Origin: Anisus vortex
Lineage: Eukaryota; Mollusca; Gastropoda; Planorbidae
Length of the DNA: 64,000 nucleotides
Direction of reading: 5' to 3'
Assembly (NCBI GenBank): GCA_949126835.1
Contig: CASBPS010000055.1
Span: 104,517-168,516 of the forward strand
The position numbers were made by a program, and so were the translations under genes. This document shows positions 1 through 8,914 of the stretch, in pieces. The first letter of the stretch is position 1, and each line of letters begins with the position of its first letter. The notes under the pieces are model-generated. The model was not told the DNA's origin and searched no databases. It was given only the letters and a program-made list of their open reading frames with translations.

Positions 1-3000
1 TTCAGAGAAGAAGATGTTCAAGATTTCTTTTTGCTTTTTGAGAGGATAGCTGTAGATTATCAGTTCCCTGATGATAAGATGGCTTTATTGTTAAGGTCAA
101 CTCTCAACAAAGGAAAAGCATTGGACGTAGTGTTGAGTTTAACACCCGAGGAAATAAATGACTATGAAGTAATCAAAGATAGGGTGCTAAAAAGTTATTC
201 CCTGACACCAGAAAAATATAGAAAGCTATTTAGAGACAGAAAGAAGGCATATGATCAAACTCATGTAGACTTTTTGAGACAAAAGGAGAAAATGTTAGAA
301 CAGTGGCTAAGGTCACAGAATGTAAGTGAGTTTGATAAACTCAAGAACCTAATATTGTTTGAGGAATTCAATGATTGTATTCGAGTGGATATTAAAACTC
401 ACATCTCAGACCGAGGGGTTGAAGATGTGCATGAAGCTGCTAGATTGGCAGATAACTATGCCATAATTCACGCCAGCATAAAGCCATATTATGCTGACAA
501 ACCCAAAGTGCACAAACCAGAGTCCAAGGAGGCTAGTAAACCAAAAGAGACAAGTGAAAACAATAATAAGAACAGTGGTGTAAATAATAATAGTAACTTA
601 GTTCATTTCAGGAAGCAGACAGATGTAAATAAAGCAAAGGTGGTATGTTTCAATTGCAAGAAAGAGGGCCACATGAAGAAAGATTGTTGGATCCTTACCA
701 AGAAGCAAGGTGCTATTCTACACTGTGCCAGAGTGCAGAAAGATAGCAAGCAGACAGAAGAAGTGTGCAACACAGGGTCAAGAAACTCAAAAGAAATGCG
801 GCCGGCATCGCCCATAGTTGTGGAGTCGATGGTTTTTGAGAACAGTCTATCTAAGGTAAAAGAGAATAGCTGTACTCAATCTATTATGCTTTCAGAAGGC
901 CGTGAGGAACAGATGGTTCCTGAAGTCCCGGAAGAGGACGACCTATCCGATTTTCGACCCTTTGTCTACGAGGGGACAGTGTCGACAGAAGTCGATGTAC
1001 TCAGCAAGAAGAAAATACAGATATTACGTGACACGGGTTCTGCTGTCAGCGTGATCCTGGAGGGCAGTGTGCCGTTAACGGATGCCACCAGTACCGGTGA
1101 GTCTGTTGTGCTGAGAGGTGCTAGTATGGAGGCTGTGGAAGCTCCACTGCACAGAATAAAACTCGAGTCGGATATTTTTACAGGTAACATCGTAGTGGGA
1201 GTGTGGCGCGCACTACCCGTCAAAGGCGTTTCCATGATATTAGGAAATGACATTATGGGCGGCAGAGTCACTGTCGAGCCCATGGTTAAAGTGTTGGAGA
1301 CAAAGATGGCGGAGGACAAAAACCTACGTCCTGCCAATGAACGCCCAACATGTGCACTGACAAGAGCAATGCATAAAAAGAAGTCGGTAAAGACTCCTGC
1401 TACGCCGTGTAGTGCAACAAAAGATGTGTTTGTCTGTTCTGAAGACACACATGCGAATGAAACAGTGATAACAGAAACACCTGACATCGATTTAAGTGCT
1501 ACGTTCTTTGCTGAACTAACAACTGGTGATGCAACCGAGAACGATAACATTTTGTCACCAAAGCAGAAATTGGTGAAAGAACAATTGAATGACGAAGTAA
1601 TAATGCAACTCAGAATGAAAGCTGTTGATGAAAAGACTGCAGATGCAATGGCGGAATGTTTCTACATGAAAGATGAAGTGTTGATGAGAAAGTCGAAACC
1701 GCTCAACTCAGGTACAAACGAGTGGGACAGTATTCACCAGATTGTAATACCTAAGTGCTATCGTCAAGATATACTGCGTATGGCGCATGATCTTCCTTTC
1801 GCTGGTCACATGGGAGTCCGAAAAACGCACCACCGTATCCTCCCTTACTTCTACTGGCCAGGACTGAGAAGAGATGTCGAACAATACTGCAAGACTTGCC
1901 ACGTATGCCAAATGGTAGGACGTCCTAACCAACGAATTCCTGTCGCTCCACTCCAGCCGATACCAGCGTTCGACGAACCATTCAGTCATATACTCATTGA
2001 TTGCGTGGGCCCGTTGCCGAAAACAAAAGCCGGTTTTCAATACCTGCTCACAGTCATGTGTTCATCCACTCGCTTCCCGGAAGCCATTCCGTTGCGGAAC
2101 ATAACAACAGTGAAGGTGGTAGACGCCCTGACAAATTTCTTCACACGTTATGGCCTACCGAAGACAGTACAGTCCGACCAGGGGACTAACTTTACTTCGA
2201 ACATTTTCAAACAAGTCATGGAACAATTAGGGATAAGCCATAGGCTATCAAGTGCCTATCATCCTGAGAGCCAGGGAGCTCTGGAAAGGACATTAAAATC
2301 GATGCTTAAAAAGTACTGTTATGAAAACGAGAAAGACTGGGATAAGGGTGTGCCTTATGTACTGTTCGCTGCAAGGGAGGCCACTCAGGAATCCCTGGGG
2401 TTTAGCCCATTCGAACTTGTGTATGGACACTCAGTCAGAGGTCCGTTGAAACTTCTACATGAAACTTGGCTAACGGACAGTGAACCGATTGGACTTTTGT
2501 CATATGTAGATAAATTTAAAAATAGGCTTTATCATGCTTTTAACCATGTGAAGATTCATTTTCCACAGATGCAGGAGCGTATGAGACAGAACTATGACCG
2601 TAAAGCTACAGCTAGAACTTTTACACCAGGGGACAAAGTTCTTGTGTTTCTACCTTTGCAAAATCAGCCTTTAAGTGCAAAGTTTAGTGGACCCTATGAG
2701 ATAGAGTCAAAGCTTGGCGAGGTCAATTATTTGATAAAGACTCCTGACCGGAGACAAAAGCAGAGGGTATGCCATATTAATTTACTTAAGCCCTATGTTT
2801 CCAGGGAAAAGAGTAAACCACGGGAGGTCCCCATGATTTCATTAGCTAGAGTCCCGACGGATTTATCTAGGATAGAATATAAGTTTGCAGAAACTATACT
2901 TAATAATACAGATGCCCTTAAGAGCTTAGATACAAGGCTAGAACATCTTCCGGTAGAAGATAAGGAGAAGATTATTGAGCTGGTACATGAAAATAAGTCA

Positions 3001-3312
3001 ATGTTTACAAATGTTCCCAGTAGGACACATGTCATAGAGCACGATGTAGTGTTAACCAATAGTGCCAGGTCTATTAAACAGCATCCATTTGACCCCATCA
3101 GACCTGAGCATATTAAATTAGATGTAAAGTATATGGTAGAAGATGACATAGGAGGAAAATGTGATAGCAAATGGTGTACACCCTGTGTGATGGTACCAAA
3201 AGCCGACCACACACTGCAGTTTTATAGAGACCTTGGGAAATTAAGTAATTTGACAAAGACCGACTGGTATCCCATTCCCCGTATCATCGACAAGATAGAG
3301 ACAAGGTCATAG
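1..3312 (+). CDS. Partial Gag-protease-integrase-(5' part of RT) polyprotein
   Basis: The frame is open from base 1, so the true start lies upstream; residues here count from the TTG at position 31. Residues ~60-150 form a SCAN-like, helix-rich capsid region (YRKLF, LEQWLRSQ, LILFEEF). A CCHC zinc knuckle follows (C206, C209, H214, C219). The protease has the active-site DTGS at 334-337 and a downstream ILGND at 403-407. The integrase has its zinc site (H586, H593, C623, C626), the catalytic triad D657, D716, E752 (D-58-D-35-E), and a C-terminal GPY module (GPY at 887-889, HINLLKPY at 915-922). The last ~90 residues are the N-terminal part of RT (WCTPCVMVPK at 1048-1057, YPIPRI at 1080-1085). 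Known role: capsid assembly, polyprotein cleavage and cDNA integration. RT lacks its YxDD catalytic box. The rest is uninterrupted over 1,093 codons, suggesting that the deletion is fairly recent. Confidence 0.88.
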   Translation, partial: FREEDVQDFFLLFERIAVDYQFPDDKMALLLRSTLNKGKALDVVLSLTPEEINDYEVIKDRVLKSYSLTPEKYRKLFRDRKKAYDQTHVDFLRQKEKMLEQWLRSQNVSEFDKLKNLILFEEFNDCIRVDIKTHISDRGVEDVHEAARLADNYAIIHASIKPYYADKPKVHKPESKEASKPKETSENNNKNSGVNNNSNLVHFRKQTDVNKAKVVCFNCKKEGHMKKDCWILTKKQGAILHCARVQKDSKQTEEVCNTGSRNSKEMRPASPIVVESMVFENSLSKVKENSCTQSIMLSEGREEQMVPEVPEEDDLSDFRPFVYEGTVSTEVDVLSKKKIQILRDTGSAVSVILEGSVPLTDATSTGESVVLRGASMEAVEAPLHRIKLESDIFTGNIVVGVWRALPVKGVSMILGNDIMGGRVTVEPMVKVLETKMAEDKNLRPANERPTCALTRAMHKKKSVKTPATPCSATKDVFVCSEDTHANETVITETPDIDLSATFFAELTTGDATENDNILSPKQKLVKEQLNDEVIMQLRMKAVDEKTADAMAECFYMKDEVLMRKSKPLNSGTNEWDSIHQIVIPKCYRQDILRMAHDLPFAGHMGVRKTHHRILPYFYWPGLRRDVEQYCKTCHVCQMVGRPNQRIPVAPLQPIPAFDEPFSHILIDCVGPLPKTKAGFQYLLTVMCSSTRFPEAIPLRNITTVKVVDALTNFFTRYGLPKTVQSDQGTNFTSNIFKQVMEQLGISHRLSSAYHPESQGALERTLKSMLKKYCYENEKDWDKGVPYVLFAAREATQESLGFSPFELVYGHSVRGPLKLLHETWLTDSEPIGLLSYVDKFKNRLYHAFNHVKIHFPQMQERMRQNYDRKATARTFTPGDKVLVFLPLQNQPLSAKFSGPYEIESKLGEVNYLIKTPDRRQKQRVCHINLLKPYVSREKSKPREVPMISLARVPTDLSRIEYKFAETILNNTDALKSLDTRLEHLPVEDKEKIIELVHENKSMFTNVPSRTHVIEHDVVLTNSARSIKQHPFDPIRPEHIKLDVKYMVEDDIGGKCDSKWCTPCVMVPKADHTLQFYRDLGKLSNLTKTDWYPIPRIIDKIETRS

Positions 3313-3344
3313 CTGATACTCTATCTCGGGTGCTACATGATTGA
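3031..3344 (+). pseudogene. Remnant of RT-RNase H: RT N-terminus joined to the last residues of RNase H
   Basis: From 3031 to 3300 the main frame encodes the RT lead-in and fingers start, ending at YPIPRIIDKIE, just where the catalytic palm should follow. It then stops within four codons. From 3300, in another frame, the DNA reads DKVIADTLSRVLHD and a TGA at 3342-3344. The core ADTLSR matches the motif that closes the RNase H region in many gypsy-type pol proteins. Several hundred codons (the RT catalytic core and nearly all of RNase H) are therefore missing, with a frame change at the join. GACAAG occurs at 3289-3294 and again at 3300-3305, which would suit a microhomology-mediated loss. Finding the RNase H end downstream of RT and integrase also confirms the unusual pol order. 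Some conserved RT positions look altered, for example FYRDLGKL in the box that normally carries a D-Y pair. Confidence 0.82.
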
Positions 3345-3835
3345 CTGAATAACCCTATACTTCTTTTTCAGATCATCTCACGTATTCATTAAGAATGTGT
3401 CATGATAACCTATCATTCGTTTGAGTTTTGATTATGGAATACCTATAGAATACTTGTATCATACAGAAGTCAAGTCTTTTGAAAGTATTAATAATTCTTA
3501 TAATCATGTATAATATTGATGTTCTGATATATTTTAAATTCATTTGATTATGGAAAAGAAATTCCATTTAAATGTTGATGCATGATGCAATAAATATATA
3601 ATATGCACGTATTTACTTGATATGGATGTATAAAAGTAATTGTCATCACATGCAATTAGGTGGGAAAACTTTGAGCTAGTTGATTTATTATCTTGTTTTA
3701 TTTTAGTTAATGAATGGAACTAAATAATAATATGTACAATTTTTATCCTAGAAAGAGATGTAATATCAATTGGTATAAATTAATAGATAATATTGGAAAT
3801 CTATTGCTAAATTGTTATATCATGGCAATAGAATG

Positions 3836-3851
3836 AAAAAAAAAAAAAAAA
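3836..3851 (+). repeat. Poly(A) run of 16
   Basis: Sixteen consecutive adenines follow GAATG. The run could be a simple homopolymer or the tail of an old retroposed insert, but I see no recognisable SINE or LINE body upstream and no flanking target-site duplication. Confidence 0.8.
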
Positions 3852-4517
3852 CTAGTGGATATTCACTATGTTGTATATAGGTTGTTATATATTCCATATA
3901 TCCGGGAATGGAGGGAAACAAAGGTACCTAAAGGTGAGCACTCATTCAACCCTGAACAATCTTTTATATTAAACTTTTAAATTTGCCAAAAACGCATAAT
4001 AGTGGATTACATTTTAATATTTAGATTACTGTAGTAATCGTAACTAGAGTGTATTTTCTCCTCGTATTTGAAAAAAGGGGAAGTATCAACCCTGTTAATG
4101 TCAAGTTGACACTGTAATTTAAAGGGGAAGTAACCTATAGTTTGATTCGAGTTACGTATTACTTATCTTTTGGTTTGTATATTAGAAGTAAACTGTTGGA
4201 AATTGACAAGAGTTTGAGCAATGTTATATTTGTTTAATAGATTAAAACTTTTTGCAAATTTTTGGTGGAAATCCACACAACTGTACATAGTTAAAATAAG
4301 AATGACTAGAATATTTTTGAATTATTTGTACTTGTTGAGACATTAGTTAATATTAATACTAACGGTGAAATATTTGTCCATCACGTTATAATCACAATTA
4401 CCATTGGGTAGTGACACTTTTTATAATTTAGTTGTGCCAGTGAGCCATGTTTGCTTAAATTGTCTAATAATCTTCCATTGATTGTTGGTTATTAAAACGA
4501 TAGTGTTAAGTACGAAA

Positions 4518-4559
4518 AATGTACCATGTTGAGTATTACTTGGGTAATTATGGTACATT
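4518..4559. repeat. Perfect 10-bp inverted repeat with a nested 5-bp inverted repeat
   Basis: AATGTACCAT at 4518-4527 is exactly complementary to ATGGTACATT at 4550-4559. Inside the loop, ATTAC at 4535-4539 pairs with GTAAT at 4544-4548 around a TTGG loop. The sequence can form a two-tier stem-loop. No function is evident; it is too short and AT-rich to be called a small-RNA gene. Confidence 0.6.
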
Positions 4560-4627
4560 ATTTCTTTCATTGGGTGGGGGCGTGTCATGTATATTGTTTT
4601 TCCAAGAATTGGAACACGCAATGTTTA

Positions 4628-4650
4628 TTCTCCTCTCTCTCTCTTTTCTT
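4628..4650 (+). repeat. Pyrimidine (CT-rich) tract of 23 nt
   Basis: An uninterrupted run of C and T with a (CT)n core. Such tracts occur as microsatellites and also near transcription starts in some LTRs; nothing here separates the two. Confidence 0.55.
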
Positions 4651-4986
4651 ACTACACGCGATATTAGGACGTTTAGTAGGAAAACGAAAGGTTCTAGGTA
4701 ATGCTGGGATTCTGTGTTGATCTCAAATTCTCAGAGTCTGGGAACGACTCATTATTTAATAGGGGAAGTTCATATCGTTTTGTTATGAGTTTTGTAATGT
4801 TACCATGATTTTCACCCCTACTGGTAGTGGGTCTGTCCCTTGCACCACTCGGATAGTATTTAATGATTTGTTTTGTCTGAAAGACAGAGAGTTTTCAAAA
4901 GATGTTCCTTTGAACGTTTGTGTTTGCACTATTTTATTCTAACTGTACATAATAGATATATTGTATATATTGAACATACCACCTGA

Positions 4987-4992
4987 AATAAA
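4987..4992 (+). promoter_or_regulatory. Candidate polyadenylation signal AATAAA
   Basis: A canonical AATAAA lies in AT-rich DNA about 1.6 kb after the end of the pol remnant and about 110 bp before the candidate LTR. By chance one is expected every few kilobases in such DNA, so the call rests only on the motif and its position downstream of the element. Confidence 0.25.
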
Positions 4993-5087
4993 CTATCAAC
5001 AACAGTTACACTGAAGCTTCTTTGTCAAGTTACTATCCTATTGTGTTGTATACATTACTATAAGATTTATCTACTACCATAATTTAC

Positions 5088-5098
5088 AAGAGAGGAAA
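5088..5098 (+). promoter_or_regulatory. Candidate polypurine tract
   Basis: The 11-nt all-purine run AAGAGAGGAAA lies immediately before TGTTGGAATACA. In LTR retrotransposons a purine tract of this kind primes plus-strand synthesis and directly precedes the TG that opens the 3' LTR. It is the best-placed such tract in the flank. Confidence 0.4.
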
Positions 5099-5256
5099 TG
5101 TTGGAATACAAATACTGAATTTCTGCCCAGGACTATAAGAAGAGTTCGTGTAATACTGAAACATAAATACTAATAATTAAAGTCTCCCCTAGGACTAACG
5201 AGAATTATCAGCAAGATCTACACAGCTCTGGCCACAAGGGGATTGTGGACGTAACA
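5099..5256 (+). mobile_element. Candidate short 3' LTR (158 bp) at the edge of the minisatellite
   Basis: The segment opens with TGTTGGAATACA right after a purine tract and ends ...GTAACA where the minisatellite takes over, giving TG...CA ends. It contains a TATA-like AATAATTAAAG (5172-5182) and a CATAAA poly(A)-signal variant at 5162-5167. The opening bases recall those of Ty1/copia-type LTRs, so it might belong to a different element than the Gmr1-like one upstream. No second LTR copy is visible in the window, and the target-site duplication cannot be checked because the 5' end is outside. If real, the element abuts the array without a gap. Confidence 0.38.
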
Positions 5257-7440
5257 ACTGCTACTGGTAATACTGTTACTGGTAATACTACTACTGGTTT
5301 TACTACTACTGGTAATAATACTACTGGTAATACTACTACTGGTAAGACTACAACTGGTAATACTACTCCTGGAAATACTACTGCTTGTAATAATACTGCT
5401 AGTATTACTACTACTGATAATACTGCTACTGGTAATACTACTACTGGTAATACTACTACTGGTAATACTACAACTGGTAATACTACTGCTGGTAATACTA
5501 CTGCTGGTATTTCTACTACTGGTAATACTACTACTGGTAATACTACTACTGGTATTAATACTACTTGTAATACTACTACTGGTAATACTACTACTGGTAA
5601 TACTACTACTGGTAAAACTACTACTGGTAATACTACTACTGGTAATACTACTACTGGTAATACTACTACTGATAATACTACTAGTAGTAATACTACTACT
5701 GGTAATACTACTATTTGTAATACAATTACTGGTAATACTACTACTGGTAATACAACTATTGGTAATACTACTACTGGTATTACTACTACTGGTAATACTA
5801 CTACTGGTAATACAACTACTGGTAATACTGTTACTGGTAATACTAATACTGATAATAAAACTACTGGTAATACTACAACTGGTAACAATGCTACTGGTAA
5901 TACTACTGCTGATAATAATAATACTGGTAATACTACTACTGGTATTACTACTACTGGTAATACTACTACTTGTAATACTACTACTGGTAATACTACTACT
6001 TGTAATACTACTACTTGTAATACTACTACTGGTAATACTACTACTGGTAATACTACTACTGGTAATACTACTACTGGTAATACTACTACTGTAAATATTA
6101 CTATTTGTAATACAATTACTGGTAATACTACTACTGGTAATACTACTACTGGTAATACTGCTACTGGTAATACTGTTACTGGTAATACTACTACTGGTTT
6201 TACTACTACTGGTAATACTACTACTGGTAATACTACTACTGGTAAGACTACAACTGGTAATACTACTCCTGGAAATACTACTGCTTGTAATAATACTGCT
6301 AGTATTACTACTACTGATAATACTGCTACTGGTAATACTACTACTGGTAATACTACTACTGGTAATACTACAACTGGTAATACTACTGCTGGTAATACTA
6401 CTGCTGGTATTTCTACTACTGGTAATACTACTACTGGTAATACTACTACTGGTATTAATACTACTTGTAATACTACTACTGGTAATACTACTACTGGTAA
6501 TACTACTACTGGTAATACTACTACTGGTAATACTACTACTGGTAATACTACTACTGGTAATACTACTATTGGTAATACTACTACTAGTAATACTACTACT
6601 GGTAATACTACTATTTGTAATACAATTACTGGTAATACTACCACTGGTAATACAACTATTGGTAATACTACTACTGGTATTACTACTACTGGTAATACTA
6701 CTACTGGTAATACAACTACTGGTAATACTTCTACTGGTATTAATACTACTTGTAATACTACTACTGGTAATACTACTACTGGTAATACTACTACTGGTAA
6801 TACTACTACTGGTAATACTACTACTGGTAATACTACTACTGGTAATACTACTACTGGTAATACTACTACTAGTAATACTACTACTGGTAATACTACTATT
6901 TGTAATACAATTACTGGTAATACAACTACTGGTAATACTGTTACTGGTAATACTAATACTGATAATAAAACTACTGGTAATACTACAACTGGTAACAATG
7001 CTACTGGTAATACTACTGCTGATAATAATACTACTGGTAATACTACTACTGGTATTTCTACTACTGGTAATACTACTACTTGTAATACTACTACTGGTAA
7101 TACTACTACTTGTAATACTACTACTTGTAATACTACTACTGGTAATACTACTACTGGTAATACTACTACTGGTAATACTACTACTGGTAATACTACTACT
7201 GTAAATATTACTATTTGTAATACAATTACTGGTAATACTACTACTGGTAATACTACTACTGGTAATACTGCTACTGGTAATACTGTTACTGGTAATACTG
7301 CTACTGGTTTTACTACTACTGGTAATACTACTACTGGTAATACTACTACTGGTAAGACTACAACTGGTAATACTACTCCTGGAAATACTACTGCTTGTAA
7401 TAATACTGCTAGTATTACTACTACTGATAATACTGCTACT
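5257..7440. repeat. 900-bp higher-order repeat, two copies plus a partial third
   Basis: Marker units come back in the same order: GGTTTTACTACTACT at 5296, 6196 and 7306, each followed by GGTAAGACT, then ACTCCTGGAAAT and TGTAATAATACTGCT. The first interval is 900 bp (60 units). The second is 1,110 bp because 210 bp (14 units, about 6721-6930), beginning with a TCT unit and GGTATTAATACTACT, were inserted as a copy of the preceding stretch. After 7440 the pattern changes to units rich in ACTGCT. Confidence 0.8.
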
Positions 7441-8914
7441 GGTAATACTACTGCTGGTAATACTACTGCTGGTAATAATACTGCTGGTAATACTACTGCT
7501 GGTAATACTACTGCTGGTAATACTTCTACTGGTAATACTACTACTGGTAATACTACTGCTGGTAATACTACTGCTGGTATTACTACTACTGATAATACTA
7601 CTACCGGTAATACTACTAATTGTAATACTACTACTTGTAATACTACTACTGGTAATACTACTACTGTTAATACTACTACTTGTAATACTACTACTTGTAA
7701 TACTACTACTTGTAATACTACTACTGGTAATACTACTACTGATAACACTACTACTGGTAATACTACTACTGGTAATACTACTACTGGTAATACTACTACT
7801 GGTATTAATACTACTTGTAATACTACTACTGGTAATACTACTACTGGTAATGCTACTATTTATAATACTACTACTGGTAATACTACTACTGGTAATACTA
7901 TTACTGGTAATATTACTATTGTTAATAATACTACTGGTATTACTACTACTGGTAATACTACTACTGGTAATACTACAACTGGTAATACTACTGCTAGTAA
8001 TACTACTCCGGTAATTCTACTGCTTGTAATACTACTGCTGGTAATACTACTACTGGTAATACTACTACTGGTAATACTACTATGGTTAATACTACTGCTG
8101 GTAATAATACTGCTGGTAATACTACAACTGGTAATACTACTGCTGGTAATACTACTGCTTGTAATACTACTGCTGGTAATACTACTACTGGTAATACTAC
8201 TACTGGTAATACTACTACTGGTATTACTTCTACTGGTAATACTACTACTGGTAATACTTCTACTGGTAATACTACTGCTGGTTATACTACTCTGGTAATT
8301 CTACTGCTTGTAATACTACTGCTGGTAATACTACTACTGGTAATACTACTACTGGTAATACTACTATGGTTAATACTTCTGCTGGTAATAATACTGCTGG
8401 TAATACTACAACTGGTAATAATACTGCTGGTAATACTACTGCTTGTAATACTACTGCTGGTAATACTACTACTGGTAATACTACTACTTGTAATACTACT
8501 ACTGGTAATACTACTACTGGTAATACTACTACTGGTAATACTACTATTGGTAATACTACTACTGGTAATACTACTACTGGTAATACTACTACTGTAAATA
8601 TTACTATTTGTAATACAATTACTGGTAATATTACTACTGGTAATACTACTACTGGTAATACTTCTACTGGTAATACTACTACTGGTAATACTACTACTGG
8701 TAATACTACTACTTGTAATACTACTACTTGTAATACTACTACTTTTAATACTACTACTGGTAATACTACTACTGGTAATACTACTACTGGTAATACTACT
8801 ACTGGTAATACTACTACTGGTAATACTACTACTGGTAATACTACTACTAGTAATACTACTACTGGTAATACTACTATTTGTAATACAATTACTGGTAATA
8901 CTACTACTGGTAAT
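7441..8914. repeat. Irregular part of the array with 14-bp phase-shifting units
   Basis: This stretch has many ACTGCT and TGTAAT variants and no clear long period. The 14-bp units at 7996-8009 (ending CTCC) and 8280-8293 (ending CTCT) are each followed by GGTAATTCTACTGCT, a signature repeated at 9194-9207 and in later blocks. Each shifts the forward Gly-Asn-Thr frame into the Val-Ile-Leu frame. Confidence 0.65.

Larger units (their letters stand above)
1..3344 (+). mobile_element. Ty3/gypsy LTR retrotransposon, Gmr1-like, 5'-truncated by the window and internally deleted
   Basis: The segment encodes, in order, a SCAN-like Gag capsid region, a zinc knuckle, an aspartic protease, an integrase with a GPY module, the start of reverse transcriptase, and (in another frame) the end of RNase H. 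Most Ty3/gypsy elements have integrase last; the order PR-IN-RT-RH is the hallmark of the Gmr1-like group, and the SCAN domain is thought to derive from the Gag of that group, so two independent traits agree. The 5' LTR and the start of gag lie left of the window. The right end is uncertain: coding remnants stop at 3344, but the element may reach 5256 if the candidate LTR there belongs to it. Without the catalytic part of RT and without RNase H this copy could move only if supplied in trans. Confidence 0.9.
3345..5098. other. AT-rich non-coding region, possible 3' UTR of the retroelement
   Basis: About 1.75 kb with no credible gene: the only open frames are 60-66 codons long and show no recognisable motif. 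It holds a 16-nt adenine run, a pyrimidine tract, a hairpin and three copies of GGGGAAG(T) at 4077-4083, 4124-4130 and 4762-4769. The first two follow A-rich sequence (4075-4083 and 4121-4130) and resemble polypurine tracts, but neither is followed by a clear TG-starting LTR. The palindrome-like TGTCAAGTTGACA lies at 4099-4111, and TCAACCCTG occurs near 3946 and 4086. An AATAAA lies at 4987-4992. The region may be a long 3' UTR of the element, an eroded LTR, or unrelated flanking DNA; I cannot decide from this window. Confidence 0.6.

Noticed and set aside
966..1550. Reverse-strand open frame of 194 codons within the polyprotein (also 1708-2040 and 2793-3212)
   Set aside because: These are antisense shadows of the well-supported Gag-Pol frame, without recognisable domains.
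4077..4130. LTR start after AAAAAAGGGGAAG or AAAGGGGAAG
   Set aside because: The purine tracts look suitable, but what follows (TATCAACC, TAACC) does not begin with TG and no matching CA end could be placed; kept only as a note in the flank entry.
4518..4559. MicroRNA precursor
   Set aside because: The stem is only 10 bp plus 5 bp, too short for a microRNA hairpin.
4421..4701. Small open frames of 60-66 codons in the AT-rich flank
   Set aside because: They overlap each other on both strands, show no motif and are of a length expected by chance.
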